62,000 bases of DNA from Branchiostoma floridae. Its lineage: Eukaryota; Chordata; Leptocardii; Amphioxiformes; Branchiostomatidae. The notes beneath the pieces were generated by a model. The model did no database searches. It was not told the origin of the DNA and was given only the letters and a program-made list of their open reading frames with translations. How positions within the stretch are numbered: position 1 is the stretch's first letter; each line of letters opens with the position of its first letter. Shown here piece after piece: positions 1 to 11,506 of this stretch. Location: contig NW_023365738.1 in assembly GCF_000003815.2 (NCBI RefSeq), forward strand, positions 1 through 62,000. Reading direction: 5' to 3'. The translations under genes were made by a program, and so were the position numbers.

Positions 1-17
1 TATTTATATTTCTATAC

Positions 18-155
18 CTTTGCAGTCATGCAGGTCTTCTTTCAGTTCAAACCCTTCCTTGCACCAGCAACGGTAGCTTCCTGTTAAATTCTGGCAAATG
101 CCATATTGAGGGTGACAGGGTCCCTGTCCGGCATTGGAGGCGCACTCATCCACAT
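18..155 (-). CDS. Gene A exon 8: calcium-binding EGF
   Basis: Phase 1-1 exon between an acceptor TTCCAG and a donor GTATAG. It begins DVDEC, the calcium-binding EGF signature, has six cysteines and the N-x-T-G-S-Y-R-C segment typical of cbEGF, and ends phase 1 for a further exon to the left of the window. Confidence 0.85.
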
Positions 156-3100
156 CTGGAATTGAACCAACGATGAAAAACTAACGATCTCTGTCTCAGT
201 CCTACCCACTGTTATCCTATAACTGACCCCGTGCCCCTATCTTTCAGATCCGGCTGTGTGTACGCATTCAAGACTCTAAGATGAAGGATTGGAGAACGTA
301 TGGGAATTTGTTAAAATATTATGAAATACTAGTAAGCTTTTGTCATATCTTACATAGTTTAAGCATCACATTTCTAGAATCTTTAGATTCGTAATATCTT
401 CATGTCTGTTATTCTCTCATCACAGTTTACGGTGTTAACCTACCTGTTTCACAGTTGACACCCTTGTATCCTGTGTTGTCACAGTCACATCGGTACATGT
501 TAATCAGATCCCGACAGGTTCCTCCATTGCGGCACGGACTACTGTCACATTCGTTTAGTTCTGATACAGAAAAAACAACAATATAAAAACTAGTGTACCT
601 GACAGGGCCATGATTGAAACATAGGAAAATTATACGGTAGCATATTCATTCATTCATTCATTCATTTATTAAGAAATCTATATCGGGTCATCATAGTCTC
701 TGACGAAAATGAACCTGTGTTGCGGCCACCACTCGCCCATCCTGGTTCGTAGTTACATTTGTACATGTTAATCAGTTTCGTATGATTTTAGGGATCACAT
801 ACCGAGACTCGCATCTGAAATTCTAAAGTAAGAAACAGATTTACGCAATACACTGGTCCGCACGAGGTCCTCCTACCTACAGTAATTTTCCGCCGTTTCC
901 CAAAATAAAGTTGCAACTATGCTTTAAATTATACGAAGCAGCTGGACATGAAGCATATATATGTATATATGAGTCTCTGCAGGGCATTGCTGTTAACAAA
1001 AACGGTCCCTTGTGAGTGACGAGTGACATATCATAAATTAATCTCATTATTTTTAGTTGCACAGATTACATCAGCTAATCTACCTAAATAACACAAAATG
1101 CTGAACGTATAAAAGTATTTTAAAAAAGAAGGCCCTTGCAAAATTTCCTAATAAATTTTGTAAATATACGCAAGGAACGATTCAGAGAGGAAGAAAAGCA
1201 GGTAAGCAGGTAAGCAACAGCAGCAAACATGGGATGATGATATCAGAGAATGAACATGTATGGTACTAAGTGAAGCAAAAAAATAAGAAGAACAGGATCG
1301 AATATATGTGGAACATAACTAACAAGGGTTCGTTGACCTCAGACCTGCATGAAATGGATTGGGTGTTTGTAGACTTATTACATGTAATTTGTTTTTTTTA
1401 AATGGTGGTGAAAGTTTGTTGGGTCTGTTGTGTGTAGTTGGATAATTTTTTTTAAGCAAAGAGTTGCACGTAAGTAAAATGACTCATAATTTAATCATTG
1501 TTCAATATCATCTTACCAAAGCATGTCGCACTTGGGCTCTGTGGATAGCGGTAATCTCCACGGCAGACGAATCTAGTCTCAGACGTCTGGTCGTATCCGG
1601 CGTCGCACTGTGACTTCCAACTGTAACCGTGCCCCGTCGCGGCATCACGTGTCCATTCGCCGTGTCCTGGAGCGGGTGGTTTGATACACCCCGCAGCTGC
1701 AATAAGAATTCGTCCTTGATTGATTAGCATATGCCGCGCCAAGGAGTTTGCTTGAATTATTTTTTTTTTGCTTTCTGCAATATCTTCCATATATGGCAAG
1801 CAACAGTATTTTTTATAAAGTCGTCGCACAATAGAGTTACGTGTGACTAGGACTAAATCATAATTTTCAATACGATATTTCTCAGTAGATATATGGCTCA
1901 TGATATATATATATATATACAGAGATGTTGTTTAGCTTACTGCATGGAAAATGCGATTACAGCGTGTACCTCTGTTCTTTAATTCACAGTCGAGTCGCCG
2001 TCCACAGTTTACCTAGCCTCCTTCACCGGCGTCTCTAAGGCCTTGGCGAAAGTTGTTTTATATACAACGGGAAAGGAAAATATGCCGGGAAAGGAAAAAT
2101 GCCGGGAGAGGAATATACGAGTATACCGGGGGGCTTGTACCGGTGCTAGGGCCGGTAAAAAACTTTCGCCAAGGCCCTAGAGACGCCGGTGAAGGAGGCT
2201 ACTTTTTTCCTCATATCAGTTACAGATAATCGTTGAGTTTTCAACCCACCTGAGACAGACTTTTCTACACTTCTTCCACCATCGATCCATGCATAGAAGT
2301 CTAGGTGGTAGTCATGTTCGCCGTACATCACTTTCACCTGAAGAGAAGAAGTATGTATGGTACAGGCAAACGTATTTTTCTAGATCTCTCGGTCTCTTTC
2401 TTTATATATATATAGGGAGAGAGGGAGGGGATATAATTCTTCCAATAGCAAAAAAGGGGGGAAAAATAGCACTAAGTGTTAAGTCTCATAACCGATATGA
2501 TCACGCATAGTATGCGATATGTCTTACCCAATCAACTCTCCAATTCTCATTTACCCCGCCGCCGTTGTTTTTCAGGTAAACACTCTTCAGAACGCCTCCC
2601 AGATTGTCACAGGAAGTCGAGTCGACACTGGAAAATATTTAACCCTGTTCAGACGAGAGAGGGATGGGTCTACCGAAAGTGCGAAAAGGAATTTCGAACG
2701 AAAAGGAACGAAAAGGAAAGTACCGAAAGTGCGAAAAGGAACGAAAAGGAAATAAAGAAAACTAAAGGGAACGAAAAGGAACGAAGTATGAAGCAAACTA
2801 AATTAAAATCAATGAGAATATAAGGAAAAGGTAATGTGGGCGTCAAAAGCATATGAAACGTGTTTTATTTCACTCAGAATTGGCAATATTAAATTTTACG
2901 GCACAGTTTCAGGCTGTCGTGTTTACGTGGCTGTGTTATTCTCTCGAGATCCGCGAAATAAAAAAAAAGGAACTGAGCTCGAGGTAAGAAAGTAGGACTA
3001 AAATTCAGTTACTGGTGGGTGATAGATAAATATCGATTAATATACATTTTAAGAATGAGGCAAAATTGTAGCGTTGTTGTATTTTGGTGGCTTCTATTCT

Positions 3101-6100
3101 CGAAGATGGGAGCGCCACATGCAAATGACTCCCGATTGTTAACGTCTTTAGAAATCCGGTCACTAATGCACTGCTGCGTCACGAGCATGACAGCTCCCTT
3201 CAACAGGGCCCACAACACGGCTGAGGACTGTGAGGAACAGGCCTCTGGAGACATGTCATCTTGCTCGTTCACGACGAAACAAAGAGAAGCTTGCTGTTTT
3301 AGGCTGGGACCACTAGAAAATCACTTTGGGTAAAGTTTGGGACCATAGAAAATAATGAACATCAGAATGTTAACCCGTCGTACCTTTTTCAGGCGCGAGA
3401 CTCAGCTTTCGCTGAAAAGGGCCCCCGAATTTGATCTGGGACACACCAGGGACGAGCTGATTTGTGACTCCGCCCATCGCCTTTGATCTGTATTTAGCTA
3501 TTTCCGTGCGCGTGCACTTTTCCTCCCGCCAGTTCGAACAACATTCATCCTGTCACAGGTACAGCTAATTTCTAGCCAATCAGAGCATTCACCAAATATG
3601 GTAATCTGCCTGGCTTTCTGTCATCTTGTGACAGCTTTCCGCCATAATAACTACAAATAGATGTCTACCTCGTGCGATCGACATCAGGCCCTCCCACATT
3701 AAATATACTATCCCCTAATAAAATTTCTTCGTGTTAATGTTCAACAGTCGGACAAGCAGCGACAAGAAAAAAAATCCCAATGCTGGGTTTTGATGTCCTT
3801 GTTGCAAAACAAAGCCGTTATACTGATATTAATGGGTGTTTTTATTCGATTTTATTTCAGTTTGCTTCATACTTCGTTCCTTTTCGTTCTTTTTCGTACC
3901 TATCAATTCCTTTTCGTTCCTTTTCGCACTTTCGGTATTTTCCTTTTCGTTCCTTTTCACTCCTTTTCGTTCTTTTTGTTCCTTTTCGTATCTTGTCGCA
4001 CTTTCGGTACACCGGGGAGGATCGTTTGCATGCCGTAAGGATGGTATGTTTTCCATAAGGATCGTATGAATACTCATGCACCTCTGAAATGTAAGTACAT
4101 GTGTAGTTCAAATTTGAAAGGGGCTGATCTTTGCTGAGAGTCAGTTCAAACAAGGGTTTGAAACAGAAGGCCCTGATATACATTACGTGTTTATACATTA
4201 CTTGTATAAAAACTGTGAACACCTGAACTGTACTGTATTGGGTTTTATCCTTGCAGCAACTATCTGGGTTTTCTTGAAAAATTTGTGGACAGGACTTTTG
4301 AAATCTTCACGTCAGTTAATAGGCAAATCTCTTCCTGTCGTCTGCTGTAATACCAAGCTATTGCTCTTATGGCCTTAAGGGTAGAGATCTCCTACAAGGC
4401 GTAATCCATTTATGATGTTGGAATGATGTGGGAGTTAATTTTTAGCAACTGACATCCTGACAGGAGATAGTCTTTTATGGTTCTGTGCTTTGTGTCCAGG
4501 AAAATGATCTTTAAGAGTTAAAGGATTTAGAAGAGGCGGGCCTCAACCCCGACTTTATGAAATAGATAAAGTCTTATTAAAACAAAGATGAGATCCCACA
4601 CAAACGAAAGTATAATATAACAGCATTAGAGCAGAAAAACAATTTACTTCAACCATATTGAAAAATTAGAAATTTCATTTGCATTGTCTATGTCATATCT
4701 TTATGATGGTAAAAACGTTTTCGGCTTTTAATATTGTCAAGAACCGCCGTCTAGCGCAACTTAACTTTCAAAATCATAGATGAACTAGAGTTCGGCGACC
4801 TCATACCTCCATGAAAATTTAGAGCTTTCGTAAATTTCATGCAATTGACCAACACATTAACATAATTTATGCATGGTGTTGTTCATCATTGACTAACGTA
4901 CACATGTCACAATTATAAAATTCCCATTATTGATCATAAAGCGGTTTTGAATTTTTACATAAATTATGCAAATAAGTTCCTCATTACCATATTTGGTATC
5001 TGCTTATATTCCACCTATCATAATTAACATGTGTTACATGTATTGAGGTCCAGTTATTGAAAACAATGGAACTATACAATTTCCTCATTAATTATGCAAA
5101 TTAAGTCCTCATTTGCATAACATGTATATCATTATTAACATCTTTGCCTAAGCTACCTGCATGCCTAACATGAAGGCAATCTGTCGTTCCTTTCTGCAGT
5201 TATCCTCTTTGGAGTGTCTTGACAAAAACGCCCCTGCAGTCCCACAATTAAATGTTAGGGGACTGAAACTTGCCCCACTTTTTCATGACGCTAAAAGCTA
5301 TCTACCACTTAAATGTCACGACCATATCACGTCCATGACAAGAGATAAATTGAAAAAACTGCTATGATAGAATATTTAATTAATTATGCAAATGTACTCC
5401 TATTTTGCATGATTAGTATTTTATCTTGTACAACATTGTCTAAGGTACCTACATACCAAAAATCATGAAAATCCGTTGTTCCCTTCTTGAGTTATCCTCG
5501 TCAGAAGTTTTTGACAAAAATGCCCCTGCTATCCCAAAACTAGACGCTAGGGGGCCCAAACTTATGTCATTTCTTCCTGAGCACAAGAGCTGTCTAATAC
5601 TAAAAAATCGTGACCATGGCATGTTCAGAACACCGAGATAGCAAAACCGGAAGTTGCGCTGCAGTACCAAGGAGAGTTGCTAGGGGGTCCAAAATCTAAT
5701 CATTTCCAGCTTTCGTCAGACACTACCAACACACCAAGTATGAAACCAATCCACCCAACCGTTCATGAGTTATTTTGTTTACACACACACAGACAGACAG
5801 ACAGACAGACAAACGCGGGGTAAAATATAACCTCCATGACATTTCATGGAGGTAATTACTAGTAGCACGTACTACTTCTGTCTTCTATTACTTACTCTCC
5901 CGTTTGGCACCGACCAAGTCCTCCACAACTGAAACCACAAGAGATTCTTGCTGTTGTGCCATCTTTTTTGTAGACGGTAAGCTGTAGATCAATGCCTGCG
6001 TCCGTGCCGGAATAAAGGATGGTACTTGTACGGATTTGCACCGTGGTACCTACGGATGGGTGAAGACACAAGTTACGTCAGGGCCTTTTCCCAGAGTCTG

Positions 6101-6776
6101 TGTTTATTTATCAAGATTTGAATATTCTGACAAATACTTGACATCAATTGCTCAGTAGTTACATCAATAGTACAGTTTCAACGGTAGAGCAAGAACAAAT
6201 TGAAATTCTTAGATGCCATGCGGATTTGGATTGCCTCTAAAATTTGCGTGAAAAAATAATTTGGCTTATAACGGTTAGCACTTTGTATCAAATGACTCCT
6301 TTGGACACTATTTCCTCATCTTCAATAATTAATGTTTTGGATTTTGATATGCTACTTGGTCACAATGGCTCGAATGGCGGTTTATACACTCAGGAAAAAG
6401 TTATGTCAGCAAAATCTACATGGCGGCATGCTAGAACCATTCTATCATGGCAGCCATTCTCATCCCAAAATTTCAAATCAAATTCAAAATTGCATTTTAA
6501 AGCATTGTGTTTGCATGAGAAAAAGACTTGTAAAAGCACACTCTTCCATTAATTGCAAGAGATTTACAGTTCCACACAAGTATAATTTTGTACTTAAAAT
6601 GTAACAAAATGGCATGCGAAATATGCTTAATAACAATTGATGTTGTCAGTGCATTCTACTTATTGCATAATATACCTAAATGAATTCTTACCTCCGTACG
6701 TTCCTCGGACTGTCAGAAGAAAGACAAAAACTGCCCAGAAGACCTGAATAATTAATTGAATAATTATTTTAAGCAT
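18..6776 (-). CDS. Gene A: secreted PLAT-Sushi-EGF protein, 5' complete, 3' part beyond left edge
   Basis: Seven coding exons (6692-6776, 5896-6049, 2528-2627, 2250-2337, 1517-1696, 444-560, 18-155) join in compatible phases into 287 residues: a hydrophobic signal peptide (1-28), a PLAT/LH2-like beta-sandwich (about 29-142), a four-Cys Sushi domain, an EGF and a calcium-binding EGF. PLAT domains usually bind lipids or protein partners, and Sushi and EGF modules are extracellular, so this is a secreted matrix or recognition protein. The start is the first ATG of exon 2 and is directly followed by the hydrophobic stretch. The non-coding first exon and TATA box lie at 11.4-11.5 kb and match those of gene B. 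The 3' part is outside the window; a thrombospondin tail like that of gene B is possible but unseen. No gene name is recognised. Confidence 0.8.
156..1516 (-). other. Introns of gene A left of the Sushi exon
   Basis: Apart from the EGF exon 444-560, I see no coding potential here. There is an (ATTC)n microsatellite at about 644-669 and otherwise AT-rich intron sequence. Confidence 0.5.
444..560 (-). CDS. Gene A exon 7: EGF domain
   Basis: Phase 1-1 exon with donor GTAGGT. It encodes a six-Cys EGF starting ELNEC with a C-R-N-G-G-T-C loop and an INMYRC segment. It closely resembles the gene B EGF at 36249-36362 (EINEC, INMYEC), so the two genes share EGF ancestry. Confidence 0.85.
1517..1696 (-). 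CDS. Gene A exon 6: Sushi (CCP) domain
   Basis: Phase 1-1 exon, acceptor TTGCAG and donor GTAAGA. It encodes about 60 residues with four cysteines in Sushi order (GCIKP, SQCDAGY, FVCRGD, ATCF) and an internal GEW and YSW. Sushi modules mediate protein contacts in complement and matrix proteins. The joint with the PLAT exon upstream is in frame. Confidence 0.85.
2014..2201. mobile_element. Fold-back (MITE-like) element
   Basis: Two 41-bp arms, 2014-2054 and 2161-2201, are inverted copies of each other with one mismatch. The ~105-bp loop is built of GGGAAAGGAAAA/ATGCCGGG repeats. It lies in the intron between the PLAT and Sushi exons and has no coding capacity. Confidence 0.75.
2250..2337 (-). 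CDS. Gene A exon 5: PLAT domain, C-terminal strand exon
   Basis: Phase 0-1 exon, acceptor TCTTCAG and donor GTGGGT. It encodes [20 protein letters not shown], the last strands of a PLAT fold (typical pattern W-x-V-x-V then Y-x-F-x-x-x-x-W-I). It continues directly from the tryptophan ending the previous exon. Confidence 0.8.
2528..2627 (-). CDS. Gene A exon 4: PLAT domain, middle
   Basis: Phase 2-0 exon of 100 nt, acceptor TTTCCAG and donor GTAAGA. It encodes a segment with [16 protein letters not shown] and NENWRVDW, the family core in which an LG-x-hydrophobic-x-x-V strand is followed by G-x-x-W. It completes a codon with the exon at 5896-6049. Confidence 0.8.
2671..4012. mobile_element. 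Non-autonomous TA-flanked DNA transposon with GAAAAGG-repeat ends
   Basis: The ends are perfect inverted repeats, CCGAAAGTGCGA at the left (after TA 2671-2672) and TCGCACTTTCGG at the right (before TA 4011-4012). This implies a TA target duplication as in Tc1/mariner-type elements. Each end is followed by about 150 bp of inverted, related GAAAAGGAACG repeats (2680-2795 and 3870-3999). The interior (2830-3830) has no transposase. It sits in the gene A intron between two PLAT exons. Confidence 0.75.
4400..5870. repeat. Dispersed intron repeat with ATTATGCAAAT motifs
   Basis: Two internally related blocks (about 5140-5390 and 5440-5700) share phrases such as GTTATCCTC, GACAAAAA(C/T)GCCCCTGC and GCTAGGGG. 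ATTATGCAA(A/T) motifs recur near 4962, 5092 and 5385. The end has a (ACAG)n run (5790-5812) and a short hairpin CCTCCATGACATTTCATGGAGG. The mariner-like element near 47.1-48.3 kb contains the same family in inverse orientation. It has no coding capacity. Confidence 0.55.
5896..6049 (-). CDS. Gene A exon 3: PLAT domain, N-terminal part
   Basis: Phase 1-2 exon of 154 nt, acceptor CCGTAG and donor GTAAG. The peptide includes [19 protein letters not shown], matching the first strands of PLAT/LH2 domains (V-x-V-x-T-G then a G-T-D-A core). It also has cysteines in an SCGFSCGG loop that may pair within the domain. It joins the signal peptide exon in frame. Confidence 0.75.
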
Positions 6777-6778
6777 CC
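6692..6778 (-). CDS. Gene A exon 2: start codon and signal peptide
   Basis: ATG at 6776-6774 opens 28 codons with a long hydrophobic core ([18 protein letters not shown]) ending TVRGTYG, then donor GTAAG. The acceptor is ATACAG at 6779. The first ATG downstream of a non-coding exon 1 is the natural start. Neighbouring sequence from 6050 to 6690 shows nothing else. Confidence 0.75.
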
Positions 6779-7960
6779 CTGTATTTATCGCATTGGCAGT
6801 ATCTTGTGCTTGTATAAACCAGTTCCATGATACAGACAATACCTAGAAAATTATCTTTTGAAAGTGATTACAGATGTAATTTTTTATAGTTAGATGCAAA
6901 AACTAAGGGCCTCATGAAAAATGTTTTAGAAAATCTGATTTATTACCAGCTTGCTCAGCCTAGTATTCATGGTGAAACCGGGTATGGAGCTCGTCTCGCT
7001 TTTGTCGATGTGTAATACACTCTCAGATTTCCTGCATGATAATAGAGTACTGTATCATTATTCACGTCTAATTACAACCTCTACACTATATACTTTGCAA
7101 CAATACGTCCATCAAAATTGTTAGAAGAGTGTAAAGAAAAGGAGAAGTATCGACTTTGGCAGCCATCACAGACTTCTAACAACTTACCAGCCCATATTTT
7201 GAAAACAACACTCATGTGAGACTGCTTTGCACTGTTTAGCAGAAGACTAGAATCAATCCATGAATTTTTGTATTTTGTGGCCCGTCAAGACAGTTCGGCA
7301 CGCTAGATCATGACATATATATTGCTGTTAAAATTAAAAATTTAGGTATGTAAAATTAAAAAAAGCAGTCAGAACTCTACCATTCTTCAAACTACTAGAT
7401 ATAACATTGATAGGCAAATTTAATCCTGATTTCAATCTGACTACGATCCTCACTTTATTCTTTTATTTTTAATGTTTATAACATGATAAGGTTACGTAAT
7501 TTCTTCACTTATAATATTTCAATCCATACTACGGTATGTATTGCAAAAATATTGTTATTTCTTTGTCTCTTCTTCTTCTAACACTCCTGTCAAATCTTCA
7601 AATGGATTCAACCTTTTTTCATTTTGGGGCCAAATGAGCTGAAATCTGGCATGTAGGTAGGAATAGCAAGTACCCCCTTTTTCATTTTTTACAGAGGCCT
7701 TAGAAATAATGATATTTAGTTTCTTATATATATATATTATATATATATATATTGGGCCCCCATGCACCGGTATTAAAACATAAGGACCCCATTAACACTT
7801 TCTTCATAGATCACTTAGAAAATGAATGATTTTGGGATTTTAAGCCATTTTATTTACTAAATATGTATATTTTGTCGCTCATATGCCCTTGTATCTAAAC
7901 AAGGACAAGTGCCCACCGTAGTTTATTTTCACTTTGGGCAAACGTTTTTTTTAGTTGTTG

Positions 7961-8619
7961 AATTTTGGGATGTTTTTAGACTAAAATGTTCAATTTTGGC
8001 TCCTATGCCTTTGTATGAAAACTAAATGATCTGAAATCTGAAGGTACGTACAATATGTGCCCACAGGGCTCTATTCATCATTGTTAAATTTGGGATTTTT
8101 TGCAATATTTGACAATTGGTCAAAACACGGGATGGCTGACAATATCATGATGTAAAGTATAATAAGCTTATTTTCACTCCGATCACTACTTTCTGCCGTT
8201 TTCCTGGGATTTTAGGGTTATTTGTTGAAAAAGATGTATCTTAAGACATTTAAGGCAGATGATTCAAGATGGCGGATTGAAAGTGATAGCTGAAATACAT
8301 ATAACACCATTTAGTGACGTCATATTGACGTTTTGTGATGGCCTTCGACAACAGAAGCCTCTATTTTAAAACATTTTGTGTGATATCTTTAGATAATGTA
8401 GGAATTCCCCGTTTAGCCAAACTAATTAATTAATGACGTCATAATAATGTCCTGTTACGTCATGATTATAGCAAAATTTCAGGAAATATGAATTTTGGGA
8501 TGTTTTTAGACTAAAATGTTCAATTTTGGCTCCTATGCCTTTATATGAAAACTAAATGATCTGAAATCTGAAGGTACGTACAATATGTGCCCACAGGGCT
8601 CTATTCATCATTGTTAAAT
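7961..8619. repeat. 129-bp direct repeat pair in gene A intron 1
   Basis: Positions 7961-8089 and 8491-8619 are almost identical, both running from AATTTTGGGATGTTTTTAG to CATCATTGTTAAAT, with about 400 bp between. The sequence between carries TGACGTCA and AAGATGGCGG motifs and belongs to a dispersed, non-coding repeat family. A (TA)n tract at about 7722-7752 precedes it. Confidence 0.7.
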
Positions 8620-8842
8620 CAAGTATCGACAAGCACATCGATTACCCCCCCCTAAAAAATTGGTGATCACAAAGTAAGCCGGGTGAAATTATGGAGTGAG
8701 AGGGTCAAATAAGCCCCCCAGGCCAGCAAATGCCAAAAAATCCCAGTCATGGCAACCAGTGACTACCAGTTGACCTCCATCTTGCATTTTTTTCTATCAG
8801 TTTTTTTTTTTCTACAGAGCCTCTCAATAGTGAAAACTCTAC

Positions 8843-9053
8843 TACTTTAAATGCATTTAAATTCGCCGGGATTTAATTCGCGGTAGCGGGAAAATGGACT
8901 TTTCGCGGTGGTTTTAATTTTACGATAGCGCCATGCACTGTAGTCTCTTACTGCCATGATAAAATGTTTGCGGTGGTTTTAAGTTCGCGGTGAGGTGGCC
9001 ACCGCGAAAACCACGAACATTAATCTACCGCGAAAGTTTCTGCATTTACAGTA
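8843..9053. mobile_element. MITE with CGCGGTGG-rich body (copy 1)
   Basis: About 210 bp bounded by imperfect inverted ends related to TTAAATGCATTT and TGCATTTACAGTA, with a body of CGCGGTGGTTTTAA-type motifs on both strands. A second member of the same family lies at 10555-10766. Confidence 0.65.
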
Positions 9054-9177
9054 TATTGTTAATTTTTTCCATAAAACTACAAGAAAGATAGATATATTGC
9101 TTGTAACAAACTTTGAAACCCACAGTCTAATATTCTGTGAAACATCTGTAAGATTCTGTGAAACATTCTCTCCTAGG

Positions 9178-9905
9178 GGTTGCACATGGATCAGTCACTT
9201 ACATGGGATTTACATATCATGTTGTTGCCAAACAATCAAGGAATATCGCCCTTGTGAGAAGGCACGCATGGGCCATGTCTTATGAAGTCTGTAAGGTTGT
9301 TTGATGCGCACTTGTATTATCAGTGGCACAGTACTGTCTACCAGTTCTAGCAAACATGTCTGAGTCAAATACTCGAAAGCTCCAGGAAGTACAGAACAGA
9401 GCATGTAGAGTGTTGCTTAAATGCCCACTAGAAACACCTGTTAAGCAAATGCATTCAAACTTGGGTTGGCCCATGGTACGAGAAAGATTCGCCATCAGCA
9501 CATTGACAATGTTTTTCAGAATACTTGTCAGTAAGGAGCCCCATAATATTTACAGCTCCATTGTCCCTGTCCATTCTACCCACGCATATTCAACTAGATT
9601 ATCAGATTCTTTCAGTTTTAAACTACCTAAGCCCAAAACAAACTCAAAAAAGCGAACTTTTCTCTGCCGTGCCATCATTCTATGGAATGTACTACCGTCA
9701 CACATCAAATCGCTGCCCAATATTTCACGATTTAAAAAGGCAATCCACCATCATGTATTCTCAAGTTAATAGTTTTTAATGATTGTGAATGTTTCGTATC
9801 TGTTATGTATATATATACATCTATGTTTGCGTTGTTTGTATGTTCGAACCCTGGAAGACTATCCCTACGGACTAAAGGGTATCTGAATAAAGGAATAAAG
9901 GGGTG
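9178..9905 (+). mobile_element. 5'-truncated non-LTR retrotransposon (CR1/L2-like) 3' end
   Basis: The frame opening at 9323 reads AQYCLPVLANMSESN, then KLQEVQNRACRVLL and, further on, a NVLPSHIKSL block. This is the conserved C-terminal tail downstream of reverse transcriptase in CR1/L2/Jockey-type LINEs (hydrophobic-Q-N-RA, then W-N-x-LP). Just upstream (9188-9260) a broken frame gives DQSLTWDLHI, the thumb motif. The element ends in short GAATAAAG repeats (9885-9905), typical of CR1/L2 tails. The catalytic RT core is missing, so it is a dead copy. It lies antisense inside gene A intron 1. Confidence 0.75.
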
Positions 9906-9968
9906 AGAACCGTTACAGAAAATTCAGCTACAGGAACGGTTCATCCGTAAATAACTTCATCAGCTTGG

Positions 9969-10870
9969 CAAGTATTCATATAGTAAGGTTCTTTAGGCAC
10001 AACTAGGGAGTACGTATTTCCAACGTTTCGACGTCTATCATATACCATTATCAGGGTAGAATGACTGAAGCGAATACTACTTCTTGCTGCTACTTATAGC
10101 AGATGTAAGTGGCGCTGCAGCAGCAAGAATGCCGTCCAAAACTGACTGTGTCTACAAGATTCCACAAAAGTTGTGACAAGGTGCACATTGGAAAGACGGG
10201 CAGGACTTTCAACACTTGACTTGAAGAGCACAGAAAGGAAGCACAAAATAGCAAAGGAACCGCATACACAAGATCCAAGAAGAAGGCAGCTGAACAAGTA
10301 GAGAACAGATCAGCGGTCACCGACCATATCAATAGAAACAATTGTGTCATAGACTAGGAGGGGGCTAGAGTCATCGACAGAGCGGAAAACAGAATAACAC
10401 GTTGGATTAAGGAGGAAGTTTGGATCAGAAAAGCAGCTCGAGTCATGAACAGAGATGAAGGGGGATACAAGTTGAAACAGGTTTGGGACGGCATTCATAC
10501 TGCAACAGCGCCACCTAAATCGGCTATAAGTAGCAGCAAGACGTAGTTTCCAGTTACTGTAAAAGCAGAAATGTTCGCGGTGGATTAATGTTCGCGGTTT
10601 TCGAGGCGACCACTTTACCGAAAACTTAAATCCACCGCGAATATTTTTCTATTATGGTATTAGACTGCAGTCTATAGTGTTACCGCGAAATTAAAACCAC
10701 CGCGAAAAGTCCTTTTTCCCGCTACCGCGAAATTAAATCCCCGCGAACTTAAATGCATTTACAGTATTCTACCCTGATGATGGTGTCTGATTAACTTCGC
10801 AACGTTGGAAATAAGTACTCCCTGGTTGTGCCAATACAACCTTATTATATGAAGTACGGTTTCTCCAGTC
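9969..10870 (+). mobile_element. Penelope-like element remnant with degenerate GIY-YIG endonuclease
   Basis: From about 10150 to 10545 one plus-strand frame reads CDKVHIGKTGRTFNT, stop, LEEHRKEAQ, then DHINRNN and further WIKEEVWIRKA and DEGGYKL. This is the GIY-YIG endonuclease tail of Penelope-like elements, with at least two internal stops. Flanking pieces at about 9970-10090 and 10770-10870 are inverted copies of each other (ATTTCCAACGTTTCG / CGCAACGTTGGAAATA), as in Penelope pseudo-LTRs. A MITE interrupts the right side. It is inactive. Confidence 0.7.
10555..10766. mobile_element. MITE (copy 2) nested in the Penelope remnant
   Basis: The ends TACTGTAAAAGCAG and AAATGCATTTACAGTA are inverted, with a likely TA target duplication. 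The body has CGCGGTGG/CCACCGCG blocks on both strands as in copy 1 (8843-9053). It interrupts the Penelope terminal repeat, so it arrived later. Confidence 0.7.
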
Positions 10871-11417
10871 TCTTAAGTGGCCGCCGTAGACAGGTTTGAC
10901 TGTAAGTGTTTTTATGATATGCATTTACGCCTTAAGAATTATGCATGTAGCTTATGAGGTCTTTGGATCCCCTATAATTCAATCTTCTTAATATAACAAT
11001 CAGTAGTGCTATTTTCAAACCCGTAATGCAGCGATATTAGAATCTCTATATATTTCTAATAAGGAAGATCACTAACGTTTCATATGTCCAGTGTATACAT
11101 GTATACCAAGTATGCCGCCTTACCTAATATTGCAAATATGAATAAACTTCGTTTGACACCGATTCAGCATATAGAAAAACATCCAGTGACTTACAATTAT
11201 GCTACTATGGACATTTCAAAAAACCAAAAACGACATACATCTGAGAGCAGCCCATACTGTTAACCAGAATTCCTACCTGGATCAAACATTTACTATCTTC
11301 TAACTATAACCTGCTTTAAACAAAATGTGGTTCATGCAATGGGTAAAACAATGCAGCGTTAAAGTTCTCCAATTAATAAGGTATAAATGACGCATAAAAT
11401 GAAAGAAGTTTTCCTAC

Positions 11418-11475
11418 CTCACTTCCTTGCAGACGTTGCCGAAGACCGTATCGCGTGGCTCACACCGAGCCTCCT
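11418..11475 (-). other. Gene A exon 1, non-coding 5' UTR
   Basis: The minus-strand sequence after the TATA box runs without an ATG to a donor GTAGGA at 11417. It is about 90% identical to 42488-42545 upstream of gene B, including the GAAGTGAG|GTA donor context. The 5' end is estimated from TATA spacing. Confidence 0.65.
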
Positions 11476-11500
11476 GACGTTGGGGTAGAAACAACGCTCC

Positions 11501-11506
11501 TATATA
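11501..11506 (-). promoter_or_regulatory. TATA box of gene A
   Basis: GAGTATATAGGAG on the minus strand, about 30 bp upstream of the inferred transcription start. The ~220 bp further upstream (11507-11730) is conserved with the gene B promoter. Confidence 0.6.

Noticed and set aside
2476-2852. Lys/Glu-rich and Phe-rich ORFs around 2.5-2.85 kb and 3.78-4.22 kb
   Set aside because: Translations of the GAAAAGG sub-terminal repeats of the 2671-4012 element.
3019-3333. 104-codon plus-strand ORF
   Set aside because: Lies inside the non-autonomous transposon at 2671-4012 with an opposite-strand ORF of similar size; no transposase motif.
5785-5812. CRISPR-like or regulatory repeat
   Set aside because: Simple (ACAG)n microsatellite in a eukaryotic intron; no spacer structure.
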